Assembly (NCBI GenBank): GCA_963741495.1
Contig: CAVUID010000015.1
Location: 633,088 to 697,087 of the forward strand
DNA from: Sulfurimicrobium sp963741495
GTDB taxonomy: Bacteria > Pseudomonadota > Gammaproteobacteria > Burkholderiales > Sulfuricellaceae
DNA: 64,000 bases
Direction of reading: 5' to 3'
In this document: piece by piece, positions 54,188 to 64,000 of the stretch
How the letters are laid out: each line of letters opens with the position of its first letter
Position numbering within the stretch: position 1 is the first letter of the stretch
The notes under the pieces: generated by a model
What the model saw: the letters and a program-made list of their open reading frames with translations, nothing else
Told to the model about the DNA's origin: nothing
The model's database searches: none
Program-made: the position numbers and the translations under genes

Positions 54188-55108
54188 TTACAGCGCGAAC
54201 GCTTCATCGTAAGGCTGTTCACCTTCAGACACCGGTAGCGTCAGATTGTTGCCCCAGTCGCCCCAGCCACCGTTGTAGATGCGCACATCCTTGTAACCCA
54301 AAGTCTTGAGCTGCAGCCAGGCCAGGCTGGAACGGAAGCCGTCGTGGCAATAGGCGTAGACGGTTTTGTCCTTGGGAATGGATTTGTAGAGCGCCGCGAT
54401 GTCATCCAGCGATTTCCAGGTCTGGCTCTGGCCATCCGCGCCGTCCAGGCTGACGACATTGATGGCGCCGGGAATATGGCCGCCACGAACGGAATGCTGG
54501 ACCACCTTGCCGGTGTACATATCGGCAGGACGGGCATCGAGCAGGACAAAGGCGGGATCGCGGCGCGCCACCACATTGCTGTAAACGTCCGTCCATTCCA
54601 CCACCACGCCGGGCTTGGCGGGCTTGAGCTTGACGCTACCCGGCTTGCGCTTGGATTCTTCCTTCACCATGTCGTTGAAGGCACTCCACTCCACGGTGCC
54701 GCCGTTGAGGATTTTTACCCGCTTCATGTCGTAGCCGTAGAGATCGAGCAGGAAATAAACGCGCGAGGTCATCGCGGTGACGGAATCGTCGTACAGCACG
54801 ATGGTCGAGTCGTTGTTCACGCCCCAGGTGCGCAAGGTGTGCTCGAAGGCTTCACGGGAAGGAAAGCGCATGGAGGGTATGGCATGGTTGTCGCCGAGAT
54901 CCTTGAAGCGCTGTACTTGCACCGCGCCGGGAATGTGGCCCACGGTGAAATAGCGGTGCGGATGGTAGCGAATTTCCAGCACCACCAGCTTGGGGTCTTT
55001 CAGGTTTTTGGCGAGCCAGTCGGCATCGACCATGAAGTCCGGTTTGTCGCCTGCACTTGCGGCAAAGGCCCATAGCGACAACAAGGCTACCAACCAGAAG
55101 CGGATCAT
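54188..55108 (-). CDS. Exported rhodanese (sulfurtransferase)
   Basis: 306-residue two-domain sulfurtransferase with a signal peptide (FWLVALLSLWAFAASAG), so periplasmic. The C-terminal domain holds the active Cys in AYCHDGFRSS; the N-terminal domain (GHIPGAVQVQRF) lacks it, as in TST enzymes. RGGHIPGAINVVSL is conserved. The start ATG 55108 has no strong ribosome site. Its position inside an ars operon is unusual and might point to thioarsenic chemistry or to sulfur metabolism of the host. Confidence 0.88.
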   Translation of the reverse strand: MIRFWLVALLSLWAFAASAGDKPDFMVDADWLAKNLKDPKLVVLEIRYHPHRYFTVGHIPGAVQVQRFKDLGDNHAIPSMRFPSREAFEHTLRTWGVNNDSTIVLYDDSVTAMTSRVYFLLDLYGYDMKRVKILNGGTVEWSAFNDMVKEESKRKPGSVKLKPAKPGVVVEWTDVYSNVVARRDPAFVLLDARPADMYTGKVVQHSVRGGHIPGAINVVSLDGADGQSQTWKSLDDIAALYKSIPKDKTVYAYCHDGFRSSLAWLQLKTLGYKDVRIYNGGWGDWGNNLTLPVSEGEQPYDEAFAL

Positions 55109-55172
55109 TACATTGTTATAATATTTATTCGCTATCACGTATATTCCCCAAGTCAGATATATAAAGTAAAAA

Positions 55173-55517
55173 TCAGGCCGCGCAGCGCACCGGGCGGTTT
55201 GTCGCTTTTGCCAGACGCTCGGCATCTTCGCAATAACAGATGCCATTTTCCACGCCTTCCACCAGCAGACCCAGCATGCGATACGCCCATGCGGGAATGT
55301 GGGGATCAAGGCGGTAGAACACCCAGGTTCCTTCACGCCGCTGCGCCAGCACCTCGGCTTCACGCAGCACCGCCAGATGGCGCGACACTTTTGGCTGGGG
55401 TACATCCAGCGCCTGGAACAGTTCGCATACGCACAATTCCTCGTGTTTCAGGATCAGCACCAGAATGCGGCGACGGGTTTCGTCGGAAAGAGATTCGAAA
55501 TAGGATTGTTCGTTCAT
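55173..55517 (-). CDS. arsR: ArsR-family repressor
   Basis: 114-residue winged-helix dimer. The ELCVCELFQALD helix carries the CVC arsenite-sensing pair of classical ArsR; the recognition helix is PQPKVSRHLAVLREA. A Cys pair near the end (ICYCED) might add a third ligand. First gene of the ars operon, which runs rhodanese-arsC-acr3 and on to 49.7 kb. As(III) binding should release it from the operator upstream. Confidence 0.94.
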   Translation of the reverse strand: MNEQSYFESLSDETRRRILVLILKHEELCVCELFQALDVPQPKVSRHLAVLREAEVLAQRREGTWVFYRLDPHIPAWAYRMLGLLVEGVENGICYCEDAERLAKATNRPVRCAA

Positions 55518-55525
55518 GGCGTGCC

Positions 55526-55553
55526 ACTATATTCGTTGCGCGAATATTGTCAA
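55526..55553 (-). promoter_or_regulatory. arsR promoter with ArsR operator
   Basis: Perfect -35 TTGACA (55548-55553), 16-base spacer, -10 TATAGT (55526-55531). The inverted repeat ATATTCG-N5-CGAATAT (55529-55547) fills the spacer and covers part of the -10, the expected ArsR repressor site. Confidence 0.85.
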
Positions 55554-55761
55554 CAAACTGGCACGCCATCCGCCAGGATCGTCAACTCATATGAAATGCC
55601 TGACGTGGTAAAATCCGCTAAAAATCAACAAGCAAAGCAAGCAGCTGGTTCCCGATGTAACTCATCCCTGCCCCTGCCAAGACGTTCCGGCGCGAACCCC
55701 GCAACACCGCTTTTAACCCCCCACTCGCCAGTTGCGAGTGAATGTTTCCATTGGATATCGC

Positions 55762-57299
55762 ATGACCCCGAACAGCTGCCCCGATTTCACCTTTTCCCGC
55801 GTCAAACTCTGCACCCTCAGCGGCCTGACCGTCGCCCTGGCGCTGGTACCCGAGGCCATCGCCTTCGCCTTCGTGGCGCAGGTCCATCCGCTCATCGGCC
55901 TCTATGCCGCCTTCATCGTGGGCCTGATCACCGCTGCATTCGGCGGCCGGCCCGGCATGATCTCCGGCGCCACCGGTGCATTGGCGGTGGTGATGGTGGC
56001 GCTGGTGGTGCAGCATGGCGTGGAATATCTGTTCGCCACCGTGGTGCTGATGGGGCTGCTGCAGATCGCTTTCGGCCTGCTGAAGCTGGGCAAGTTCATT
56101 CGCATGGTGCCGTTCCCGGTCATGCTGGGCTTCGTCAACGGACTGGCCATCGTGATCTTTCTGGCGCAGACTGGGCCATTTCAAGATGCCGGGGCCGGAT
56201 GGCGTAGCGGTCTGGATGACAGGCATGAAGCTCTACACCATGCTCGGCCTGATCGCGCTGACCATGGCCATCATCTATCTGCTGCCGCGCCTGACCAAAG
56301 TTATTCCCTCTGCACTGGCCGGCATCGTGACGGTTTCTGCGCTGGTGATCTATTTCGGCATCGACACCAAGACTGTCGGCGACATGGCTTCCATCGAAGG
56401 CGGGCTGCCAGTATTCCACTTCCCGCAGGTGCCGCTCACCTGGGAGACGCTGCAGATCATCTTTCCCTACAGCCTGATCCTTGCCGCCATCGGCCTGATC
56501 GAATCGCTGCTGACGCTGAACCTGATCGACGAAATGACCGACACCCGCGGCATGCCCAATCGCGAATGCGTGGCGCAGGGTGCGGCCAACGTGGTCACCG
56601 GTTTCTTCGGCGGCATGGGCGGCTGCGCGATGATCGGCCAGAGCATGATCAACGTGAACAACGGCGCGACGCAGCGACTGTCCGGCATTGCCGCCGCACT
56701 GTTCCTGCTGTCCTTCATCCTGTTCGCTTCGAGTGGATCGAGATGATCCCGCTGGCCGCGCTGATCGGCCTGATGTTCGTGGTGTCGCAAAAGACCTTCG
56801 CATGGGGCAGCTTCAATGCGCTGCGCAAAGTGCCGCGCAGCGACGCGCTGGTCGTGGTTGCGGTCACTGTGATCACGGTGTTCACCGATCTGGCCATCGC
56901 GGTCATCACCGGCGTGATCATCTCGGCGCTGGTGTTTGCCTGGCAGCATGCCAAGCACATCACGGTGAGCACTACTCGACGAACACGGCTGGAAGGTCTA
57001 CGACCTGCGAAGGCACGCTGTTCTTCGCCTCGACGCAGACTTTCTCAGACCTGTTTCACGCCGGCAAGGACGATCCGGACGAAGTGGTGATCGATTTCCG
57101 CCGCGCGCACGTGATGGACCATTCCGCAGTCGAAGCCATCGACAGCCTCGCCGAGCGTTACCGCAAGGCCGGCAAGCGCCTGCACCTGCGCCATCTGAGC
57201 CCAGACTGCCTGGAACTGCTGACCAAGGCCAAGGACATGGTGGAAATCAACGTGCGCGAAGACCCGCACTACCACCTCGCCGACAACAAGCTGGGCTGA
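55762..57299 (+). CDS. SulP-family anion transporter with STAS domain (frameshifts)
   Basis: Sulfate/bicarbonate-type transporter, about 510 residues after correction. Start MTPNSCPDFTFSRVK; membrane part with GLTVALALVPEAIAFAFVA and SGATGALAVVM; GGMGGCAMIGQSMINV is the usual signature after helix 8; then a C-terminal STAS domain (VVIDFRRAHVMDHSAVEAID). Breaks near 56175, 56735, 56972 and 57010 (four extra bases plus one ambiguous site, either two extra or one missing). The substrate could be sulfate or bicarbonate; the sequence alone does not decide. Confidence 0.86.
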
Positions 57300-58620
57300 G
57301 GCTTCGCCTTCCTGCAACACCTTCGGCACCGGGCCGATCAGGTGCAAGTCACGTTGAGGGAAGGGAATGACGATACCTGCCGCCTTGAACAGACGCCAGA
57401 TACGCAGGTTCACTTCGGAACGCACGCCCACCAGCCCCTGCTGCGGATCATTGATCCAGACGCGTAATTCCAGCTCGATTCCGTTATCGCCGAAGGCCAG
57501 CAACCTGGCTGCGGGGGCGGGATCCATCATCACCCGCGGGGTATCCCGCCCCGCTTCTTCCAGCAAGGCCATGGCCTGTTCCGGGTCATCGTTATAGCTG
57601 ATGGATACGGGCACTTTGAGGCGCACATTGCGGTCGGTGTAGCTCCAGTTGATCACCTCGTTGGTGATCAGGGTCTCCGTCGGGGATCAGCCGCTCTACC
57701 CCGTCCCGATCGCGCACCACGATGAGCGGGCGCGCAGTTCCTGCACCCAGCCGAATTTTTCGCCGATGGTGATAACATCGCCGGGCCGGATGGATCGGTC
57801 GAAGAGAACGATGAAGCCACTGATGAAGTTGCTGGCGATGCGCTGCAGGCCGAAGCCCAGGCCCACGCCCAGCGCGCCGCCGAACACCGCCAGCGCGGTC
57901 AGGTCGATGCCCGCCGCTTCCAGCGCCAGCAGGGAGGCCAGTGTCAGCAGGCCGAACTTGCTCAGCTTGACCAGCGCCACCTGCATGCCCGCGTTCACAT
58001 ATTCCGCCCGGTTCAGGCGGTTCTCGATCAGGCGGGCCAGCCACAGCGCCAGCACCCAGGTCAGCGCAACGGCCAGCACCAGCTTGACCGACCCCAGCAG
58101 GGAAACACGCATGGTGCCGATCTGCAGGGCAAGCGCATCCATGGCATCGAGCACCGGGCGCAGCCAGCCCAGCAGGTGCAGCGCGACGACAAGCCAGGCC
58201 GAGGAGGAGATCAGCCCTTCCCAGGCTTTCACCGCCGGGCCGTGACGGAAGGTCTTGCGTAGCAGATAAACCGATATGCGAATGGTCGCCGAGGGAAGCG
58301 AGCAGGGGCACGGCCAGGTTGAGCAGCTTGACCGGGTAATCCATGCTTTCGAGCAGCGCCCGTCCTGCCAGCACGCCAAAAAGCATGCTGATCGGAAACA
58401 GCAGGCGCTGGATGCTGCTCAGGGTCAGCCGCCGGATGGCATTTTCCTCCTGGCCTTCCGGGCGTTGACCCAGACTCTGGCTCAGGGTGCGGTGCACCAG
58501 CAGGGCACCGCCCGCGGCTAGCGCCAGCACGCCGAGCTGCCACCAGAAGTCGGGCGAGCGGGGCTGGGACAACCAGTTTTCCAGCAGGGCACTAATGTCA
58601 ACGGGAAGGGGGAATGTCAT
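57269..58620 (-). CDS. MscS-family mechanosensitive channel (frameshifts, 3' end uncertain)
   Basis: Small-conductance channel: N-terminal helices, pore helix and beta domain with GGALGVGLGFGLQRIASN, SGFIVLFDRSIRPGDVITIG and VVRDRDGVERLIPDG. Breaks near 58290 (extra base), 57738 and 57685. The natural end is unclear: after IPFPQRDLHLIGP the literal frame runs to 57045, which would overlap the convergent SulP gene by 255 bases; one more extra base would end it at 57269. I give the shorter span. Length then about 450 residues. Confidence 0.75.
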
Positions 58621-58683
58621 CTCGGGATTTCTCGTATGTACACCCCTGGAACATACCGGAAAAAGTTGCTGCGGAAACCTGGA

Positions 58684-61019
58684 CTACAAGGCACTCCCCA
58701 CTGCAACCTGACAGACCTGCAACTGGCGCGCCAGTTCGCGATTTTCATAGCCCAGTTCGTAAATACGGAAAGCATCCCTGATATTTTCGCTAAGCTCGTG
58801 ATCATCCCACGGTTTGGTGAGGAACTTGTACACCGCACCCTTGTTGACCGCGTCAATGACCGAATTGAGTTCGGCATAGCCGGACAGCACGATGCGCATG
58901 GTATCCGGATAAATCTCCCTGACCCGGCGCAAAAATTCCGTACCGGTCATTTCCGGCATGCGCTGGTCGCACAGCACCACGCCGGGATGATGGGTAGCGA
59001 TCAGGTCAAAGGCCTCACGCGGGCTGGTTGTGCTCAGGATGCGGTAACCCTGGCGGCGCAGCAACCGGGTCAATGCAGCCAGAATATTGGGTTCATCATC
59101 GAGCAGCAACAGGACCCGCTCGGGCTGATTGGTCTGTCTCGGCGGAATACATCGCCCGTCGCGCAGCAATGCGGCAAATTCATTTTCAGGTAGAGGGCGA
59201 CTGAAGTAATAGCCCTGGATTTCCTCGCAGCCAACACCGCGCAGAAAGCCCAGTTGCCCCTCCGTCTCGACGCCCTCGGCGATGACTGACAGTCCCAGGC
59301 TGTGGGCCATGCCTACCACTGCGCGGACGATCGCCGCGTCGCCTTGGCTGGACGTAATATGGGTGACAAAGGAGCGATCAACCTTGATGCGCGCAACGGG
59401 CAGGCGCTGCAGGTAGCTGAGGGACGAATAACCCGTCCCGAAGTCATCCAGCGGCGTGGGTCACGCCCAGCGCATTGAGTTCGCGCAGGGTGTGAATGAT
59501 GCATTGGTATCGTGCAGCACGATACCCTCGGTGACCTCCAGCTCCAGCAATTTTGGATCGAGTCCGGTTGAATCGAGCACCCGCCGCACCACGGCTTCGA
59601 TGTCCCCATGGCGAAACTGCCGCGCAGAAAGATTGACCGCAATCCGGATGGGCGGCAAACCCTCGGCTTGCCACTGTCGGCAGCGCCGGCACGCTCGAGC
59701 AGCACCCATTCGCCGACCTCGACAATCAGCCCGTTTTCCTCGAGCAACGGAATAAAATCCAGTGGCGACACCAGCCCTTGTTCCGGATGCTGCCAGCGCA
59801 GCAGTGCCTCGGCGCCAATGACCCGTCCACTGGCTAGATCCACCTGGGGCTGGTAATGCAGCTTGAATTCGCCATTTTCCAGCGCACGGTGCAAGGCGGC
59901 ATCAAGACTGAGGCGGAGGCGCGAGCTGCCGTTCATGTCAGCCTGAAAAAACCGGCACAGACTACCGGCATCATGATCAACGGCGGCAGCGGCCTGCATG
60001 GCGAACCGGAGCAAGTCCGGCGCTTTGCCATCGCGGGGAAACACGGAAATACCGACGAAAGGGTCAAGAAACACCTCCTGGCCATCCGCGAGCGCCCCTT
60101 CGGCCAGGACATGAGCCATTTTCCAGGCGAGTTCTTCCACCACATCAAGCCCGTCCGGATCCTGCAATGCGACCGCAAACTTCGATTCCGTGACTCGGGC
60201 AACCGGCAAGTCAGAAAGCACTGATTCCAACCGGGTGGCCATGGTGCGAATGATTTTCTGGCCCGCGCCATTGCCGAGCAACTGCAGAATGCCGTGATAG
60301 CGCCGCAGGTTAACGACCAGTACGGCCACCGTCCTGCCTTCGGCGTCCTGGCAAATCTCGGCCAGGCGTTCCTCGAACAATGTCCGGCCAGGCATGCCAG
60401 TCTGAGAATCATAGAAAGCCAGGTAACGCATCCGGGTTTCCGTGGTAACGCGCTTCTCCTCTCGGCGAATGACATCGAGCGCGAAGGACAGATCGTCCGC
60501 CACTTCCACCAGCAAACTGATCTCGGCTTCACGGAAAAATCCGGGCAGGATCGACATCACGCAGAAGGTTCCGACAATGGCGCCCTCAAGCTTAAGCGGG
60601 AAAACACCACCGGAATGGATGCCCCAGCGTTCAGCCACGCCACGACAGGAGGCCATGCGGGGGTCATTGGATATTTCATTGAAAACCAGAGGCTGTTCGT
60701 CGCTCCGGACAAAGTCCATCGGCATGAAGCCGGACAGTTCACCGGCAAAGTCCCTGAGCTCGGCAATGGATGATGCCCCGGCGGCCGCCATCGGCACTGT
60801 CCGTCCGCTGCCGGGCTCGATCAGCGCCACCCAGGAAAGATCAAAACCGCCACATTCCACGGCAATGCGACAGGCCGCCTCGTAGATCGCCTGTGCCTCC
60901 TCGATCCGGATGATGGTACGGTTAATCTGGCTCAGCATGGAATAGAGCCGGTTCATGCGCGCCAGCTCGAGCTGCGCCATGCCGGTATCATTTACGGACT
61001 CAAGTTTTATCATGCGCAT
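58684..61019 (-). CDS. GAF-GGDEF(degenerate)-EAL-REC protein (frameshifts)
   Basis: About 778 residues when breaks near 59693, 59508 (each one base missing) and 59463 (one extra) are mended. Order: GAF (FDLSWVALIEPGSG), a GGDEF domain whose active motif has decayed to VTESKFAVAL, an EAL domain with GAEALLRWQHPE and DDFGTGYSSL, and a C-terminal receiver (LLLLDDEPNILAAL, VVLCDQRMPEMTG with the phospho-Asp, FLTKPWDD). The cyclase is probably dead and the EAL phosphodiesterase live. A receiver at the C-terminus is an uncommon order. The start overlaps the end of the receiver gene upstream by 20 bases. Confidence 0.84.
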
Positions 61020-61389
61020 CCCCCAGCAGCCTGTCGATGCAGGCCTGCATGGCCCAGCGGTCAATCGGCTTGGTGATCACCTCCGACACGCCAGCGGCGG
61101 CCAGTCGCGCGCGTGAAGCGTCATCATCGAGCGCCGTTACCATAACGATCGGGATGCCGCACGTGGCATGACCGGCCTTGAGCCGCCTTACCACCTCGAA
61201 ACCATCCATGCCTGGCATCATCAGATCAAGCAGGATCAGGTCGGGTGGATCGACGGCAATCGACTCCAGCGCAGCCTGCCCCGAGTCGGCGCTGTTCACT
61301 TCATAGCCACCAGCCTGCAGCAGCGTTTCAAGCAGCCTGCGGTTGCGCGGATCGTCATCCGTGACAAGAATTTTCTTATTGTTGCTCAT
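61000..61389 (-). CDS. Single-domain response regulator (first of two)
   Basis: 129-residue CheY-like receiver without an output domain: acidic pair VTDDDPRNR, phospho-Asp in LILLDLMMPGMDG, Thr/Ala in VTALDD and Lys in ITKPID. It lies between another stand-alone receiver and the EAL-REC gene with overlaps at both ends, so it probably relays phosphate from the hybrid kinase. Confidence 0.93.
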   Translation of the reverse strand: MSNNKKILVTDDDPRNRRLLETLLQAGGYEVNSADSGQAALESIAVDPPDLILLDLMMPGMDGFEVVRRLKAGHATCGIPIVMVTALDDDASRARLAAAGVSEVITKPIDRWAMQACIDRLLGDAHDKT

Positions 61390-61780
61390 GGCCAGATTTC
61401 CTTTCTGTTGCCATATCTGACAAATATTTCTCTATTTCGGCAAGAAAATGCCTGTACTGGATCGGCTTGGCGATATAACCGTCACAGCCGGCAGCGATCA
61501 TCCTTTCCTCGTCGCCTTTCATGGCGAATGCGGTCAGGGCGATGACCTTGATATGACAGGTCGTTTCATCCTCCTTCAGCAGGCGGGTGGCGGTCAGGCC
61601 ATCCATGCCGGGCAACTGGATATCCATCAGGATCAGGTCCGGTCGGTGTTCGCGCGCCAGCGCGATGCCGTCACTTGCATTGCCCGTCTGCAGGACGCGG
61701 TAGCCGGCCTTGTCCAGCAGCATGCTGATCAGTTTCATGTTGACGGCGGTATCCTCGACCACCAGCACCAGATGAGTCAT
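61376..61780 (-). CDS. Single-domain response regulator (second)
   Basis: 134-residue receiver (DivK/CheY-like): VVEDTAVNMKL, phospho-Asp in LILMDIQLPGMDG, TAFAMKGD and YIAKPIQY. ATG 61780 overlaps the kinase stop as ATGA; an earlier in-frame start codon at 61795 lies inside the kinase gene. No output domain. Confidence 0.93.
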   Translation of the reverse strand: MTHLVLVVEDTAVNMKLISMLLDKAGYRVLQTGNASDGIALAREHRPDLILMDIQLPGMDGLTATRLLKEDETTCHIKVIALTAFAMKGDEERMIAAGCDGYIAKPIQYRHFLAEIEKYLSDMATERKSGHEQQ

Positions 61781-64000
61781 GACGACGCACTCCATCCCCC
61801 CATCAGGGCGCGCCGCACTTCGCTGGCAAAACGGCCGTGATTAAAGCTGCCCTTCTCCAGAATGGTGGCAACATTCGCATTGAGCAGGGCTCGATCTTCC
61901 TCGGTCAGCGTCTTGGCAGTCACCATCACGATGGGGATGGAAGCGGTGCCCGGGTCGCTCTTGAGCACCTCGACCACGTCGAAACCGTTGACCTCGGGCA
62001 TCATCAAGTCCAGCACCAACAAGTCCGGGCGCTCGCGCTGGGCCATGGCGATACCTTCACTGCCGCCATGAGCGCGCAATACCGTGTAGCCCGGCTCGGC
62101 CAGGTAGGCTGACAGCAATTCCACCGCCTTCGGGTCGTCATCAACCACCAGCACCCTGAGGAAGTGATTCATCCCTCTTGCTCCCAAACCAGTCAAGGCG
62201 CCAAGCAGATCATCGCGGCTGACCGGCTTCTGCAGCACGGCGCTGGCGCCAAGCGAGAAACCTTTTTGCGAATCGGCAACGATGGACACGATAACAACGG
62301 GAATCTGTGCCGCTGGGGATCCGGATTGTTTGACCTGTGCCAGCAGATCCCAACCGTCCATGTCCGGCAGCAGGATATCGAGAATAATGACCGTCGGCAG
62401 GCGTTCCGCCAGCCGTTCGAACACTTCGCTCCCCCGAACAGCACGAACGATCTCGAAACCTTCCGGTTCCAGTTGCAGGCGGATCAGCTCGGCGGCACGG
62501 TCATTGTCCTCGATCACCAGGGCGACAGGGTGGGCATGGCTGGCTTGTACCTGGCCCGCTTTCGCGCCACTGATCGCTGCGCTGCTTTCGCGCCACGGCA
62601 GCCAGATGACGAAATGGCTACCCTGCCCCGGCTTGCTGGACAAGGCCAGGGTGCCGCCGTGCAACTGGGTTAGCTTGAGCACCAGCACCAGGCCCAGCCC
62701 GGTGCCTTCCGATTCCCGCGACAGCGAGGAGTCGAGCTGCGAAAAAGCATGGAACAATCGCGGCGCATCTTCCGCCGCAATACCGATACCCGAATCCTCC
62801 ACCGCAATTTCCAGAAATTCCGTGAAATCGCTTGGCGGCAGCGGCATTCTCAGGCTGGTCTGGCCTTCTGCATTCCAGTTTTCGATATCCGAACGACTGG
62901 CCTTGCGGGCCCGCAGCGTAATCCGGCCACCCTCGGGCGTGAATTTCACGCCGTTCGACAGCAGGTTATAGACAATCTGCTTGGTCTTGCGCGCGTCCAC
63001 CAGCGCCGAACCCAGTGCATCTGGCACATCGAGTTGCAGTTCAATACGGTGGGCAGCCGCCTTTTCCCTGACGATGGAAAGGCTATTGGAAAGAGCACTA
63101 CCGATCTCCATCGGCTCCAGGTCGAGCGCCATCTTGCCGGCCTCGATCTTGGACAGGTCGAGAATGTCGTTGATCAGCGACAGCAGGTGCTGTCCGCTGG
63201 TGAAGATCTCGGCGATGTATTCCTGCTGCTCGGCGGTCATCTCGCCCATCAGCCCGTCCTTGAGCACTTCGGAAAAACCGATGATGGCGTTGAGCGGGGT
63301 GCGCAGTTCGTGCGACATGTTGGCGAGAAATTCGCTCTTGATCCGGGTCGCCTGTTCGGCGGATTCCTTGGGCCATGCGCAGCGCCTCTTCCGCGCGCTT
63401 ACGGTCAGTGATGTCATTCATGGTCGAGCGGCTTGACAGAAAGTGACCATCCTTATCGCGGATCGCCGTGGCATTGATCAGCACGGGCAGAATCGTGCCG
63501 TCTCGGCGCTTCATCTCTAATTTAATATCGCGCGCCAGGCCTTGTACCTTCATGGTCTCAAAGCGCTCCTGAAATGTTTCCAGGCCGGCGGGGGCTCAAC
63601 ATATCGGAAAACCCCGTTCGCCCACTACTTCGTCATACGCTCATAACCCAGCCAGGCCAGCTCGGCGTCGTCGACGCGGATATAGTAGCCATCTGCATCC
63701 AGCGAGTGGTAGCTGCACGGCGCCTTGTTGTAGAGATCCTTCGATCTCGTCCGCTTCCGCGCTGCGCTCCTGGTCGCGCAGGCGGCTGATGCCGTACGCC
63801 AGGTCGTCCGCTGCTTCCTTCAGCAGCTTGATTTCGCCGCTGTCAAAAGCGTCCGTCTCGGTGGCGTAAATGCTGATCATGCCGAAGACACCCTGCGTGC
63901 CGAAGAGGCAGGGCGACACACGAACCGAAGTCCGCTGTTTCGCCGTTTCGCGCCAGCGTGCAAACTCGGGCGCGGTGGTAATGTTGTTCACCACCACCAA
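61777..64000 (-). CDS. GAF-PAS hybrid histidine kinase, 5' end outside window (frameshifts)
   Basis: Sensor kinase running off the right edge. From the N-side: end of a GAF domain (GVFGMISIYATETDAFDSGE), a PAS domain (LDADGYYIRVDDAELAWLG ... RDGTILPVLINATAI), a HisKA domain (SEFLANMSHELRTPLNAI, phospho-His), HATPase (DSGIGIA, GTGLGLVL), then two receivers (LDILLPDMDGWD; LDLMMPEVNGFD). Breaks near 63740, 63630-63580 and 63375 affect the PAS region. Phosphate probably passes to its own receivers and to the stand-alone regulators downstream. No membrane segment in the visible part. Confidence 0.87.

Noticed and set aside
1..64000. CRISPR array
   Set aside because: No set of evenly spaced direct repeats or cas genes was seen.

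Overview
The window reads as chromosomal DNA of a betaproteobacterium with fairly high GC, probably a chemolithotrophic or freshwater lineage near Nitrosomonadales/Gallionellales. This is inferred from gene content: an NAD-reducing [NiFe]-hydrogenase, rpsF-priB-rpsR-rplI, a tig-clpP-clpX-lon-HU run, ygfZ/ygfX, a YciK-type reductase and many GGDEF/EAL sensors. No rRNA is present, so the placement is not proven.

Layout. 0-1.8 kb: amylosucrase, 5' end outside the window. 1.8-8.6 kb, minus strand: hoxFUYHW, then purT and a group II truncated haemoglobin on the same strand. 8.7-10.2 kb: ygfZ divergent from ygfX. 10.3-15.8 kb: mfd, a DUF1015 gene and serB. 15.8-24.4 kb, minus strand: ppiD, tRNA-Asp, tRNA-Val, HU, lon, clpX, clpP, tig (a protein quality-control block). 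24.4-29.8 kb, plus strand: rpsF-priB-rpsR-rplI, dnaB, alr, radA. 29.8-35.4 kb: a Ser/Thr phospho-signalling locus with two PP2C-FHA gene pairs flanking a PEGA-domain Ser/Thr kinase, a TssQ-like lipoprotein and a lipoprotein cytochrome c'. 35.4-38.7 kb: SDR reductase, a leaderless muralytic enzyme, amtB with a good sigma54/NtrC promoter, tRNA-Arg. 38.9-45.9 kb: a TolC-MacA-ATPase-permease exporter, a zinc-type CDF exporter and a thioredoxin/CcdA-like membrane protein. 45.9-49.4 kb: a large GAF-PAS-PAS-GGDEF-EAL sensor. 49.7-55.6 kb: an arsenic island (two arsC, acr3, ArsP-like permease, DUF2703-thioredoxin, rhodanese, arsR with a clear operator). 55.8-58.6 kb: convergent SulP and MscS genes. 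58.7-64 kb: a two-component/EAL signalling operon running off the right edge.

Data quality matters for every reader. About forty single-base indels, mostly extra bases, break genes between 6.6 and 17 kb and between 46 and 64 kb, while 17.7-45.9 kb has none that I can find. Essential genes (mfd, serB) are among those broken, so I treat most breaks as sequence errors and give reconstructed gene spans.

Points of most interest: the duplicated PP2C-FHA/kinase locus with a T6SS-type lipoprotein but no T6SS genes in view; a TA-flanked 270-bp inverted-repeat element in the ars island, a solo end of which supplies the ribosome binding site of another gene; the accessory ars genes; and the sigma54 signals upstream of amtB and possibly hoxF.
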